Positions 25,611 through 34,781 of a stretch of 59,739 nucleotides of DNA are shown here, piece after piece. The notes beneath the pieces were generated by a model. That model ran no database searches. It worked only from the letters and a program-made list of their open reading frames with translations, and was not told the DNA's origin. Where the stretch lies: NCBI GenBank assembly GCA_022825925.1, contig JAJDVW010000120.1, forward strand, positions 1 through 59,739, in the 5' to 3' direction. Each line of letters starts with the position of its first letter. The first letter of the stretch is position 1. This stretch comes from Pseudomonadales bacterium. Its GTDB lineage: Bacteria; Pseudomonadota; Gammaproteobacteria; Pseudomonadales; Azotimanducaceae. The position numbers and the translations under genes are program-made.

Positions 25611-27674
25611 GCGTTGCCACCACATCCAGCGGTAGGGGCGCTTGATGCGACGATCCAGGAAGTCCTGGGTGAACTGGCGGTTCAAGGCGATCTGCCCCGA
25701 TGCGCTCGCGGCATCGTCGAGGAGCCAGTCGGGGATGTCGGCTCGTGTTCGCGTGAACTCGATGGGAGAGACGGAGACGAGGAGGTTTTCGCCGGAGATC
25801 GTCCAGCACTGCTCCGGCGGACGCCGTTCGGAACTGTAGCGGTCGGGGCTCAGGAGTCCGGTGAGCATGCGGCGGGGGCGTTCGAAGGCTCGCTGCTGGT
25901 ACTCGGCGAGGGTCATGGGCGCGCACCAGTCGGGGAGCTGGCGGTCGGGCGCAAGGCTCTCGCGGAAGAGTCCGCTGAGTACGGAGGACGACAGGAACAG
26001 CGCGTCCGTGGAGTCCGCGCCGTCGCCCGACGAGGTAGCGTCCTGGCGGTCCAGTTCGGCGAGCGTCGCCTTGACATAGGCTCTATAGAGCGACGTGGTC
26101 ATGCGCTCCCGTATCGCGGCCACGGACCGCTGGAGCTGCCGGCGCGCCGCAGTGTTGTCCCCCGGCAGTGCGGTACGCGTGTAGATCATCAGGCAACGCT
26201 TGACGATCTCGGACTTGAAGCTGCGCGCGTCCGCGTTCATGGACAGGGCGAAGCAGGGGTACTCGGCAAACGGAATGGTCTCGTCCTTCACGATCTCGTC
26301 GGCGTACCTGTTGAACCGGTCGCGGGTGACATCATCGAAGACCACCGGAAAGCGTCTGTAGGACTGCTGCAGCCCACGCAGCTTGCCGGGTGTGAAGTCC
26401 TGGGTGTCGACAATCCGCGGGTGTCCGAACATGGAGGCCATCAACGTCTCGACAAGGCTCGTCTTGCCGCAGTTGCTCGATCCGTAGAGCACCGCGAACA
26501 GCGGCTGGTCGAAGCTGAAGGCGTTGCTGCGCAGCGCCGCATTTCGCAGATCGCACATGAGCGGCGCGAAGTAGAACCAGCACATGAACGTGAAGTAGTC
26601 GCGCTGCAGGCGTGGCACGTCGCCGACGAAGCCGTGCTCGTAGTTGTCGAAGAAGGAGAGCCAGGCGGCGACATCGCCGCGTACGGCTTCAGGCTCCGCG
26701 TCAAGCAGGAACGGGGCGTCGCTGAGGGTGAATGCGTCCCCGTTGCGTGCGAGGTAGATTGGCGGACCGGCCTCGGCGTCGCGCGAGCGGACCACGCGCA
26801 CGATCTCCCTGACGATCCGGGGCGTGAGGCGGAGGTTTCCGCGACGGTCGGGACGGGAGGCGCCCGCGAGCCCGCGCCGGATCGCAGGCTTGATGGCCTC
26901 CATGCGGGCAACGACGGACGGAAACGACGCCTCCGCCTCCTCCGCGTCCTGGCCGGGCACATAGAGGGTGGTGCCGTCGGGGTTCTCCTCCGCCTCCACC
27001 AGTGCGGGCGTCCGCTCTATCCGCACGTGGTCGACGGGAGTGAGGTCCGACGAGATCGGCACGCGCGTGGTGGAGGCGTCGCGTACGGCCTCGTACTGGG
27101 CGCTGTAGTGGTCCCACGCGATGTCGTCCTCGTCGAAGACGATCAGCGTCTCGGCCTGGCGGCCAGAGAAGGCGCGCTCGGAAAGGTTCGCGGAGCCCGC
27201 GATGACACGGCGGCGATCCGGCGCGGCGCATGCGCCGATCACGCCGCCCGACAGCAGGTATATCTTGGCGTGTGCAATCGCGTCCTTGACGACGAGGAAG
27301 CGCACCGAACCGGCGGCGATGCGATCGTAGAGGGTCTGCCGACGCTCGTCGGTGACGCCGTCGAGACGCAGGAGCTGGCGCTCCAGGTCGCCCCGCACCA
27401 CGGCCTGGAAGGCGAGTATGTCCTCGGCTTCCCGGGACAGGATGCCGCCGTGGCCGAAGATGCATTCGAAATCCGCGAAGTCGTGGTCGCGCAGGAGTGC
27501 GGCGATCATGGGGATGCTCGAGGTGTAGGTCAGCCCGCGAAAGGTGTCGAACCCCGCGAAGTGTCCGGGACCGAAATCCGCTACGGAATCGGCGCGGGCG
27601 TGAACCACGTTGAGCACATCGCGCCGTGTCACCGATTCAGCGTCGCCGAAGAGGAGTTGGGATTGATCGGCCAA
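25608..27674 (-). CDS. PLD-family nuclease fused to P-loop ATPase; candidate defence protein
   Basis: 688 residues, two parts. Residues ~1-205 resemble PLD/NgoFVII-like nucleases: GLTYTSSIPMIAALL, then one HKD half-motif, HAKIYLL (His135, Lys137) and GSANLSERAF (160-169). One half-site per chain implies a dimeric active site, as in BfiI-type enzymes. Residues ~390-500 form a P-loop ATPase: Walker A GSSNCGKT (398-405), Walker B VVFDD (444-448), a sensor-like Asn480 and arginines 493/500. A linker with YFTFMCWFYFAPLM joins them. The only start I find is TTG at 27674, so the N-terminus is uncertain. It abuts a truncated DUF3800 gene near an integrase scar. I do not recognise a named system; a single-gene anti-phage effector is inferred. 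Confidence 0.75.
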   Translation of the reverse strand: MADQSQLLFGDAESVTRRDVLNVVHARADSVADFGPGHFAGFDTFRGLTYTSSIPMIAALLRDHDFADFECIFGHGGILSREAEDILAFQAVVRGDLERQLLRLDGVTDERRQTLYDRIAAGSVRFLVVKDAIAHAKIYLLSGGVIGACAAPDRRRVIAGSANLSERAFSGRQAETLIVFDEDDIAWDHYSAQYEAVRDASTTRVPISSDLTPVDHVRIERTPALVEAEENPDGTTLYVPGQDAEEAEASFPSVVARMEAIKPAIRRGLAGASRPDRRGNLRLTPRIVREIVRVVRSRDAEAGPPIYLARNGDAFTLSDAPFLLDAEPEAVRGDVAAWLSFFDNYEHGFVGDVPRLQRDYFTFMCWFYFAPLMCDLRNAALRSNAFSFDQPLFAVLYGSSNCGKTSLVETLMASMFGHPRIVDTQDFTPGKLRGLQQSYRRFPVVFDDVTRDRFNRYADEIVKDETIPFAEYPCFALSMNADARSFKSEIVKRCLMIYTRTALPGDNTAARRQLQRSVAAIRERMTTSLYRAYVKATLAELDRQDATSSGDGADSTDALFLSSSVLSGLFRESLAPDRQLPDWCAPMTLAEYQQRAFERPRRMLTGLLSPDRYSSERRPPEQCWTISGENLLVSVSPIEFTRTRADIPDWLLDDAASASGQIALNRQFTQDFLDRRIKRPYRWMWWQR

Positions 27675-27946
27675 GAGTCGAATGCCGTGCTCAGGGATCG
27701 GTCGAAGTCGGCGAGCGCAACTCCGGATCGGTCACGTTGACAGAGAGCGGTGGACACGGCTCGGCTGCGGGCGTGGGCACAAAACGGCATGCTGCGCGAA
27801 GAAAGGGCAGCGTGAAAAGGTGCGTCCGCAGGTCGGTGACCATCGCCTGAAGTCTAGTCCGGGAGTAGCGCGGACGGAAGTTGGCCTAACAGGCCAGAGA
27901 CTCCCGCGACGCTTAGGCAGGCGCATGGGGAGCTGCGCTGGGCGCC

Positions 27947-29080
27947 CTACGCCATGCCGAGTTCCGCGAGCACCTCCTCGGTGTGCTGCCCGAGCATCGG
28001 CGCCGGGGCGCCCGGCTCGAGGGCGTGCGTGTCGAAACGCGCCGCCGGGCGCGCTTCCCTTGCCGGGCCGCCCTCCGGGTGGTCGATCCGCCGGAGGATG
28101 CCGTTGCACACGATCTGCGGATCCTCGAACACGTCCGTCGCCTGGTGGACGGGCGCGGTCGGCACCTGCTCCGCATCGAGCTTCGCCACCCACTCGTCCG
28201 TCGAGCCCGAGCGCAGCGCCTCGCGCATGACGTCGAACACCTCGCCGAAATGCGCTACCCGGGACGACAGGTCCTGGAAGCGTTCGTCCGTGATGAGTTC
28301 CGGCCGGCCCACCGCGCGGGCGAAGCCCCGCCACTCGTCGTCCGATGCGACGAACGCCACCATGTGGCCGTCGGTGGTCTCGAACGCGCGGTCGTAGGCG
28401 TCCATCGGTATGGGTTCGGAGACGCCGTCGCCGACAAGCGTGTGGTTGAGGAAGCCGTCCGGCCACATCCACGCGACGGTGGCGTCCAGCATGGCGAGCC
28501 TGACGTGGTCGCCTTCCCCGGTCCGCTCCCGGGCGAGGAGCGCGGCCGTGATCGCCTGCGCCGCCGTCACCGCCGTGAGCTTGTCCGGCAGGATCGTCTT
28601 CATGAAGCGCGGCGTCTCCTGGCCGCCCTGCATGTCCATGACGCCGGAGAGCGCCTGGATGACAGGGTCGTAGACGCGCTTGTGCACGTAGGGCCCGGAC
28701 TCGCCGAAGCCGCTGATGGAGACGTACACGATGTCCGGCTTCAGCGCGCGGACGTGGTCCTCGCCCAGGCCCATTCGCTCCGCCGCGCCCGGGCGGAAGT
28801 TCTGCACGAACACGTCCGCCGTCTCGATCAGCCGCTCGAGGACGGCCATGTTCGGCTCCTGCTTGAGATCGAGCACCACGGAGCGCTTGCCGCGGTTGTT
28901 GTTCAGGAACGCCGCGCTCATGCCGCCCCGGGCCGGGCCGGCGTGACGCATGAGATCGCCGCCCGGGGTCTCGACCTTGATCACGTCCGCGCCCTGGTCG
29001 CAGAGCAGTTGCGTGGCGTACGGGCCAGAGACCATCGAGGTCAGGTCGACGATGCGGTACGGGCTCAGCGCTCCGCTCAT
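27947..29080 (-). CDS. CaiB/BaiF-family CoA-transferase
   Basis: 377-residue class III CoA-transferase. Signature regions: YRIVDLTSMVSGPYATQLL, GADVIKVETPGGD, SVVLDLK and PDIVYVSISGFGESGPY. The aspartyl nucleophile is expected at Asp166 (ILPDKLTAV). The start at 29080 gives a standard family N-terminus; longer frames upstream add unrelated basic residues. Divergent, with 62 nt between, from an SCP2-like gene. It is not close in sequence to the first CoA-transferase of the window, so a different acid substrate is likely. Confidence 0.92.
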   Translation of the reverse strand: MSGALSPYRIVDLTSMVSGPYATQLLCDQGADVIKVETPGGDLMRHAGPARGGMSAAFLNNNRGKRSVVLDLKQEPNMAVLERLIETADVFVQNFRPGAAERMGLGEDHVRALKPDIVYVSISGFGESGPYVHKRVYDPVIQALSGVMDMQGGQETPRFMKTILPDKLTAVTAAQAITAALLARERTGEGDHVRLAMLDATVAWMWPDGFLNHTLVGDGVSEPIPMDAYDRAFETTDGHMVAFVASDDEWRGFARAVGRPELITDERFQDLSSRVAHFGEVFDVMREALRSGSTDEWVAKLDAEQVPTAPVHQATDVFEDPQIVCNGILRRIDHPEGGPAREARPAARFDTHALEPGAPAPMLGQHTEEVLAELGMA

Positions 29081-29142
29081 GAATACTCCGTCCTGGGGGA
29101 TGTACGGTAGTATCTTCGTGTCCCAAACCACTGGCAACGCGC

Positions 29143-29562
29143 ATGAACACCACCGCCAAAGTCGACTTCGCGAGCGCCGCCTGGGTGGACGCCGCACGCA
29201 CGGTGCTCGAGGAGCTGGTCGCCGCCCACCCCGACGAGAACCTCAAGTGCAGCGTCTGCGAAGTGTTCACGAACGCACCCGCGCACGTGGCGCCGTCCGG
29301 CACCGCCGCCTGGCACTTCTACATCGACGGCGCGTCGGTCACGGTCGATTCAGGGGAACGCGACGATGTCGACCTCCGGCTCGGCGGCGACTACCAGGAG
29401 GCCCTCCCCGGCGCGCGCACCGTGTACACGCCCGAGTATCTCGCCGAGCGGGCAAAGCAGGAGCCGGACCCGGAAGTCCAGGCGAACATCCAGGGCGACA
29501 TGAGCATCCTGCCGCCCTGGATCGTGGAGTTGCACAACCGGCTGGCGCCCATCACGGCGTAG
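29143..29562 (+). CDS. SCP2-like hypothetical protein
   Basis: 139 residues with a CEVFTNAPAHVAPSGTAAWH segment, a strand-rich middle (AWHFYIDGASVTVDSGE) and DVDLRLGGDYQEALPGAR. This layout resembles SCP2-type small lipid-binding proteins of CoA-ester catabolic clusters, where the DV/DL..l..DY segment lines a hydrophobic pocket. Divergently paired with a CoA-transferase. The fold assignment is by eye and moderate; exact ligand and role are unknown. Confidence 0.7.
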   Translation: MNTTAKVDFASAAWVDAARTVLEELVAAHPDENLKCSVCEVFTNAPAHVAPSGTAAWHFYIDGASVTVDSGERDDVDLRLGGDYQEALPGARTVYTPEYLAERAKQEPDPEVQANIQGDMSILPPWIVELHNRLAPITA

Positions 29563-29586
29563 GCCGACCCGCACGGTCGCCCGCCC

Positions 29587-30096
29587 CTACTGCACCTCGA
29601 GCAGTTCCACCTCGAAGATGAGCGTGGCGCCCGGGCCGATGGCGCCCCCGGCGCCGCGGTCCCCGTAGGCGAGTTCGGGCGGCAGGAAGAGCCGCCACTT
29701 GTCCCCGACCTGCATGAGCTGCAGGGCCTCCGTCCATCCCGAGATGACGCCGTTCACCGGGAACGACGCCGGCCGGCCGCGCTGGACGGAGCTGTCGAAC
29801 ACGGTGCCGTCGATCAGCGTGCCGTGGTAGTGCGTGGTGACCGTGCTCGTCGGGCCCGGGGTCGCGCCGTCGCCCTCCGCGAGGATCTCGTACTGCAGCC
29901 CTGACGGGAGCGTCACGACGCCCTCGCGTTGCCCGTTCTGAGCGAGGAACGCCGCGCCGTCGGTGGGGGTGCTCATCACAGGCTCCTCAGGCTGCGCCGC
30001 AGCCGGTTCGGACGACTCCGGCTCGGGACTCTCGGCGCAACCGGCGACGAAGACTCCGAAGCAGCACGCGAACAGGAACAGGCGGACACGGTACAT
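29587..30096 (-). CDS. FKBP-type peptidyl-prolyl isomerase, lipoprotein
   Basis: 169 residues. The N-terminal signal peptide ends in lipobox FVAGC (Cys20), so it is predicted to be lipid-anchored in the envelope. After a Glu/Pro/Ala-rich spacer, the FKBP domain (about 60-169) shows [40 protein letters not shown] and [10 protein letters not shown], ending with [10 protein letters not shown]. It catalyses proline isomerisation during periplasmic folding. It is downstream of a DsbA-like gene on the same strand (71 nt apart), fitting an envelope folding group. Confidence 0.93.
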   Translation of the reverse strand: MYRVRLFLFACCFGVFVAGCAESPEPESSEPAAAQPEEPVMSTPTDGAAFLAQNGQREGVVTLPSGLQYEILAEGDGATPGPTSTVTTHYHGTLIDGTVFDSSVQRGRPASFPVNGVISGWTEALQLMQVGDKWRLFLPPELAYGDRGAGGAIGPGATLIFEVELLEVQ

Positions 30097-30167
30097 GGCA
30101 TGGATTCACCGAGGCGGAAGGAAACCGCCATTGTATGCCACGCGCCCGCCCCGGCGCGGCGGCGCCG

Positions 30168-30902
30168 TCAACCGGATTCGTCCGGTCCGCTCTCCGCGTC
30201 CTCCGCGGCCCGGCTCTCGAGCTCCGCCCGCACCAGCCGGTCGGCGACCTCGAGGGCCTGCTTGCGCCCGATGTCCATGTTGATGACGTACTTGCCGGCC
30301 ACCGCAAGGGACGGCACGCTCACGAGCGCCAGGTCGCGGAACGCCTGGTCGTTCTCCGCCACGGTCCGCGCGACCCGCGGCGAGCGCATCGCCGTCAGGA
30401 AACGTTCGCGGTCGATGCCGAAACCGTCGACGTAGTCCGCCAGCGCCTCCGCCGTCGCGAACTGGCGGTTGCGGTCGTGCAGGGCACGGAAGATCCGGTC
30501 ATGGTTGGCTTCGAGGGCGCCCTCGAGTCCGAGCGCGACGTGCGCGCGGGCGAGGAGCCCGATGGCCGGATTGAACGCCACGTGCGCGCGCCGGAAGCGC
30601 ACGCCCTCCGGCAGCGTGGTCCGCCACTCCTCGATGAGCGGGTCGAAGTTCCGGCAGTGCACGCAGGCATAGGAGAAGTACTCGACGACCTCCAGCGTCC
30701 GCGGCGCGCCGTCCGGGGGCGTGACTACCCGGTAGTGCTCGCCCTCGGCGGGCTCGCCGCCCACGTCGGCGCCGGTGCCGTAGAAGAGCGCGGCCCCGCC
30801 GAACCCGACCACCACCACGCCGATGGCGGCGATGATCCCGATGCGGATCCGCCGCAGCCGCTCGGCCTGTCGGACGTGGTGTCTGGCGCGTCTGTTGGCC
30901 AC
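30168..30902 (-). CDS. DsbA-family thiol:disulfide oxidoreductase
   Basis: 244 residues: a basic cytoplasmic start, one membrane anchor (about 20-42), then a thioredoxin-fold domain with Cys80-Val-His-Cys83 (active-site CxxC in EYFSYACVHCRNFDP) and the cis-Pro region VSVPSLAV. This matches membrane-tethered DsbA-like proteins that introduce disulfides in periplasmic substrates. The start is a GTG at 30902. Downstream on the same strand is the FKBP lipoprotein; the divergent neighbour is a glutaredoxin-like gene, so redox functions cluster here. Confidence 0.92.
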   Translation of the reverse strand: MANRRARHHVRQAERLRRIRIGIIAAIGVVVVGFGGAALFYGTGADVGGEPAEGEHYRVVTPPDGAPRTLEVVEYFSYACVHCRNFDPLIEEWRTTLPEGVRFRRAHVAFNPAIGLLARAHVALGLEGALEANHDRIFRALHDRNRQFATAEALADYVDGFGIDRERFLTAMRSPRVARTVAENDQAFRDLALVSVPSLAVAGKYVINMDIGRKQALEVADRLVRAELESRAAEDAESGPDESG

Positions 30903-30929
30903 GGCGCGCAGTGTGTCACAATTGCCCGG

Positions 30930-31187
30930 ATGAGCGAACAGTATGTCCTCTACAAGCAGGACTGGTGCTTCTTCTGCCGCCGCGTGCGCGCGTTCCTGGC
31001 GGACGCCGGCATCGAGATCCCGATGCGCGACACGATGCGGGACCGCGAGGCGGACCGGGAGCTGCAGGAAGGCGGGGGCAAGGCGACCGTGCCGTGCCTC
31101 AGGATCATCTCCGAAGACGGCGAGGTGCGCTGGCTGTACGAGTCGGCGGACATCATCGAGTATCTGGGGGACCGCGCCGCGCCGTAG
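30930..31187 (+). CDS. Glutaredoxin-like protein
   Basis: 85 residues with the glutaredoxin/GST N-terminal fold: VLYKQDWCFFCRRVRAFL places Cys13 and Cys16 (CxxC), followed by the cis-Pro segment ATVPCL and a final helix SADIIEYLGDR. It probably reduces disulfides or glutathione adducts in the cytoplasm. Divergent from the DsbA-like gene with a 27-nt gap between starts. Length is close to classical glutaredoxins. Confidence 0.88.
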   Translation: MSEQYVLYKQDWCFFCRRVRAFLADAGIEIPMRDTMRDREADRELQEGGGKATVPCLRIISEDGEVRWLYESADIIEYLGDRAAP

Positions 31188-31196
31188 AACGTTGGA

Positions 31197-31616
31197 TCAC
31201 CGCGCTTCCCACGGATTGACGGCCGTGAGCCCCAGCCTCTCGAAGTCCTGCACATTCCTCGTGGCGACGGCCAGGTCCCGAGCCGCCGCGGTACCAGCGA
31301 TTAACGCATCGCCGAGTTCGAGAACACGACCCGCTTGACGAGCGCCCGCACGAAGCGCGGCGGCTCGCGCCGCATCCGCCCGACCCACCGGCAGGATTCG
31401 ATCCTCGTAGTCGTTCTCGAGCGCCAGCAACGCGCCTTCGATGCGGTCTCGGCGACGGCCCGAAGGAAGCAGCGAAACGCCGAAGTCCAGTTCGTGAAGG
31501 ACCACGACGGACAACCACAAGTCGTGATGGGACGACAGAAAGGAAGCCACCCGCCGGTCGGGAGTCTCCCTCGTCAACTCCGACACCACATTTGTGTCGA
31601 TGAGGAACCCGTTCAC
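31197..31616 (-). CDS. vapC: VapC PIN-domain toxin
   Basis: 139-residue PIN ribonuclease: Asp7 (FLIDTNVVSEL), Glu42 (VLHELDFGV), Asp103 (LGDALIAGTA) and Asn121/Asp124 (TRNVQDFERL) give the acidic centre. It starts 4 nt inside the end of the Phd-type antitoxin gene (ATGA overlap). The catalytic acids are present, so it looks active. The family is distinct from the other PIN toxins of this window. Confidence 0.9.
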   Translation of the reverse strand: MNGFLIDTNVVSELTRETPDRRVASFLSSHHDLWLSVVVLHELDFGVSLLPSGRRRDRIEGALLALENDYEDRILPVGRADAARAAALRAGARQAGRVLELGDALIAGTAAARDLAVATRNVQDFERLGLTAVNPWEAR

Positions 31617-31897
31617 TCCCGGCGCTCATCGACGAAGGGAATGGCCCTTCCGGACGCCCTGGATTCCGGCAACGGCAAGTTGGCGCCCCTCGGCATGTTC
31701 TCGACCAACCACCGGCCCAGCGGCATCCGTGGCGTCGCGCGGCCATGCCACTCGGACTCCGTCACGACCACGCAGGGCCGTCGCTTGCCGATCCGTTGCG
31801 GGCCCTCTTCCTCGGCGAGGCGGAGCACTTCCGACAGGCGCGTCTTGGCCTCGGATACGGTCCACACCCGTGTCGGCCTGGAGTCGTCGCGCAGCAT
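31613..31897 (-). CDS. Phd/YefM-type antitoxin
   Basis: 94 residues: WTVSEAKTRLSEVLRLAEEE is the Phd/YefM DNA-binding core, followed by PQRIGKRRPCVVVTESEWH. The C-terminal half is the presumed toxin-neutralising tail. I chose the ATG at 31897; an upstream in-frame ATG at 31942 lies inside a tandem repeat that looks like the operator. It overlaps its vapC toxin by 4 nt. Confidence 0.85.
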   Translation of the reverse strand: MLRDDSRPTRVWTVSEAKTRLSEVLRLAEEEGPQRIGKRRPCVVVTESEWHGRATPRMPLGRWLVENMPRGANLPLPESRASGRAIPFVDERRE

Positions 31898-31926
31898 CGT
31901 GAAAACACCGTGACGGTTCACAGGTG

Positions 31927-31943
31927 GTCCATGATAGTCCATG
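31927..31943 (-). promoter_or_regulatory. Tandem repeat, probable operator of phd-vapC
   Basis: GTCCATG occurs twice with a 3-nt gap (31927-31933 and 31937-31943; plus-strand reading), a 10-bp period that places both on one DNA face. It lies 30 nt upstream of the chosen antitoxin start. Binding by the antitoxin is inferred. Confidence 0.4.
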
Positions 31944-31999
31944 TTCGGCAGTCATCAAGCCAACAGGCCAGTCCCTCGGGGCGAGCCGAAGGAGCAGCC

Positions 32000-32135
32000 A
32001 TGCAGGCCCGGAAAACAGACCGCACGCTCGTCAAGTCCTGGACGGACGGCGTCCCGGTCACAGACGCGGCGTGGGACCAAGTGCGCAACATCGCCTCGCT
32101 GCCGTTCATCAAGCCGAACATCGCCATCATGCCGA
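32000..32135 (+). pseudogene. RtcB RNA ligase, N-terminal fragment
   Basis: The ATG at 32000, with GGAGCAG before it, opens about 45 codons matching the RtcB tRNA-splicing/RNA-repair ligase start: VKSWTDGVPVTDAAWDQVRN, then IASLPFIKPNIAIMP. The family continues with DVHxGxG, the first metal-binding motif, but here homology stops exactly at MP. The following bases belong to a different decayed gene on the opposite strand. Only ~45 of ~400-480 residues remain. Confidence 0.75.
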
Positions 32136-32825
32136 CCGCGCCGAACAGTGCGCGGGCCAGTTCCGCGAACTCTTCCGGATTGCTCCGGGAGTGTTCGAGC
32201 ATCCGCGTGAACATGTCGTCTGGCAGGAGACCGACATCCTCCGCGAACATGCAGAACACCAGCCCGTTGACGAAGTGCGCCACGGCTTGCGGCGCGTGGC
32301 CCCGGTCCCGCAACGAGCGGGCCAGTTCGGCGAAGGTCGCCGCGGCCCGTTCGGTCAATGCCTGGCCGCTCTCGCCCGGTCGGAGACGTTCCGGGTCCGA
32401 CATGGCCCAACGGAGCCTGTCCCGGACGCCCGCGTCCGCGAGGTCCTCCAGCGCGAACTCGGGGTATGGCTGACGCTATTGGTCCAGTTCGTGCGGATGC
32501 GGAACCGCGCGATGTCCGAGACGATCAGCGGGGGTTCTCCAGCGCGAGCGCGTAATGGCGCAGTTGGTTGAAGGCCGCGTCTAGCCCGCGTGCTTGCCCT
32601 TGTACTCCCGAGCGAAGCAATGACGCCTCCAGACATCGGCCCACCCGTCGCCGCCGGTATCCTTGCCGGCGCCGCGCTCGAAACAGTAGCGCTCGCCCGC
32701 GGGGTCGGCCTCCACCGGGGTGGGCTCGCCGAGGAGGCGGCAGAGGTCGATGAAGTGTTCCTGGGCGGCCGAACGCTCCTTGAGTTCGGAGGCCCGCCAC
32801 TTGGCGATGAAGTCCTGGGGTTCAC
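32136..32825 (-). pseudogene. MmeI-like type IIG restriction-methyltransferase, N-terminal remnant
   Basis: Across three frames the minus strand spells the N-terminal ~230 residues of an MmeI-type enzyme: FIAKWRASELKERSAAQEHF, then ERGAGKDTGGDGWADVWRRH, EYKGK (PD-(E)xK nuclease region), LDAAFNQLRHYALALENP, LIVSDIARFRIRTNWTN, then LTERAAATFAELARSLRDRG and VFCMFAEDVGLLP. Four single-base losses break the frame (near the start, after KGKHAG, after LENP and after SHTP), three of them in C-runs. The methyltransferase and target-recognition parts are missing, cut at the rtcB junction. The intact-looking 161-residue frame at 31918-32403 is a chimera, not a gene. Confidence 0.8.
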
Positions 32826-32934
32826 GACCCGCGGGGCTTCAAGGCCGAACGGGGCCGGTTACGCCCCGACGTTGGCTCGGCCGGCGACAGGTCACTTCTG
32901 GTAGCCTTGCCCGCTTTCCCAGCGAGGCCAACGC

Positions 32935-33969
<1,035 letters not shown>

Positions 33970-34000
33970 GCGCACTTGCCGGGGTTCACCCTCTTCACAC

Positions 34001-34036
34001 TTGATCGTGCACACGGTTGAGAACACAATCGTGCAC
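34001..34036 (+). promoter_or_regulatory. Promoter and tandem operator of phd-PIN operon
   Basis: TTGATC (34001-34006), a 17-nt spacer and CACAAT (34024-34029) form a sigma70-like promoter. The 9-mer ATCGTGCAC occurs twice (34004-34012 and 34028-34036), each copy overlapping one promoter box and each containing the palindrome GTGCAC. This is a neat autoregulation layout; antitoxin binding is inferred. Confidence 0.7.
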
Positions 34037-34062
34037 TCATACGTGTCTCGGAGGCACCGGAA

Positions 34063-34350
34063 ATGAACTTCGTCAGCGTACGCGAGCTACGCGCCAAGTC
34101 GGCCGCCGTATGGGATGCCCTGGCCACGGAGGGAGAGCTGGTGGTGACCTCGAACGGCAAGCCGATCGCGATTCTCTCCCCCACGACCGGAGCAACGCTC
34201 GAGGCTTCCCTGAAAGCGCTCCGTCAGGCGCGCGCGCAGCTCGCGATCGCGACGATGCAGGCCCGGGCGCGGGACTCCGGCGCCGACCGCATGACCCTGG
34301 AGGAGATCAACGCCGAGATCGCCGCGGCGCGCAGCCAGCGGCCCGCGTGA
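34063..34350 (+). CDS. Phd/YefM-type antitoxin
   Basis: 95 residues: MNFVSVRELRAKSAAVWDAL is the Phd/YefM core, then LVVTSNGKPIAILSP closes the N-terminal DNA-binding/dimerisation domain. An Ala/Arg/Glu-rich helical tail likely blocks the toxin. GGAGG lies upstream. The stop overlaps the GTG of the PIN toxin (GTGA). The promoter with two operator-like repeats lies just upstream. Confidence 0.88.
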   Translation: MNFVSVRELRAKSAAVWDALATEGELVVTSNGKPIAILSPTTGATLEASLKALRQARAQLAIATMQARARDSGADRMTLEEINAEIAAARSQRPA

Positions 34351-34757
34351 GGGTCGTCGTCGACACCAACGTGCTCGTCTCCGGTTTGCTGTCTCCCTTC
34401 GGGCCACCAGGGATCATCGTCAACCTGATCGCCCGCAGCCGGGTCCGGACCTGCTACGACACCAGGATACTCGCGGAGTACGTCGAGGTGCTCCGCCGGC
34501 CCGCGTTTCCCTTCGACGAAGCGGACGTGGCGACCCTACTCTCTCCGCTCGCGGCGCACGGCGAGCCGATCGCTTCGGAACCCCTGCAGGCACGCCTGCC
34601 CGACCCGGACGACGAACCGTTCCTTGAAGTTGCCATCGCCGCGTCCGCCGAGTACCTGGTCACGGGCAACGGCCGGCACTTCCCTCCCGATCTTCGGCAG
34701 GGCGTGCGCGTCGCCTCGCCCCGCGAGTTCCTGGAGACGGCCTTCAGGAACGGCTGA
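34347..34757 (+). CDS. PIN-family toxin (COG1569-like)
   Basis: 136-residue PIN toxin starting at a GTG that overlaps the antitoxin stop. RVVVDTNVLVSGLLSPFGPP is the typical N-terminus of the 'putative TA system toxin, PIN family', with Asp6 as first metal ligand. LPDPDDEPFLEVAIAASAEY and LVTGNGRHFP carry the further acidic positions. Predicted RNase neutralised by the upstream Phd-type protein. Confidence 0.88.
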   Translation: MRVVVDTNVLVSGLLSPFGPPGIIVNLIARSRVRTCYDTRILAEYVEVLRRPAFPFDEADVATLLSPLAAHGEPIASEPLQARLPDPDDEPFLEVAIAASAEYLVTGNGRHFPPDLRQGVRVASPREFLETAFRNG

Positions 34758-34781
34758 GGCAGTCCGCCCCAGCCCGCGCGG

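Noticed and set aside
31918..32403. 161-residue open frame on the minus strand
   Set aside because: The first ~90 residues are MmeI-like, the rest is antisense to the rtcB fragment. It is a chimera across a breakpoint, not an independent gene.
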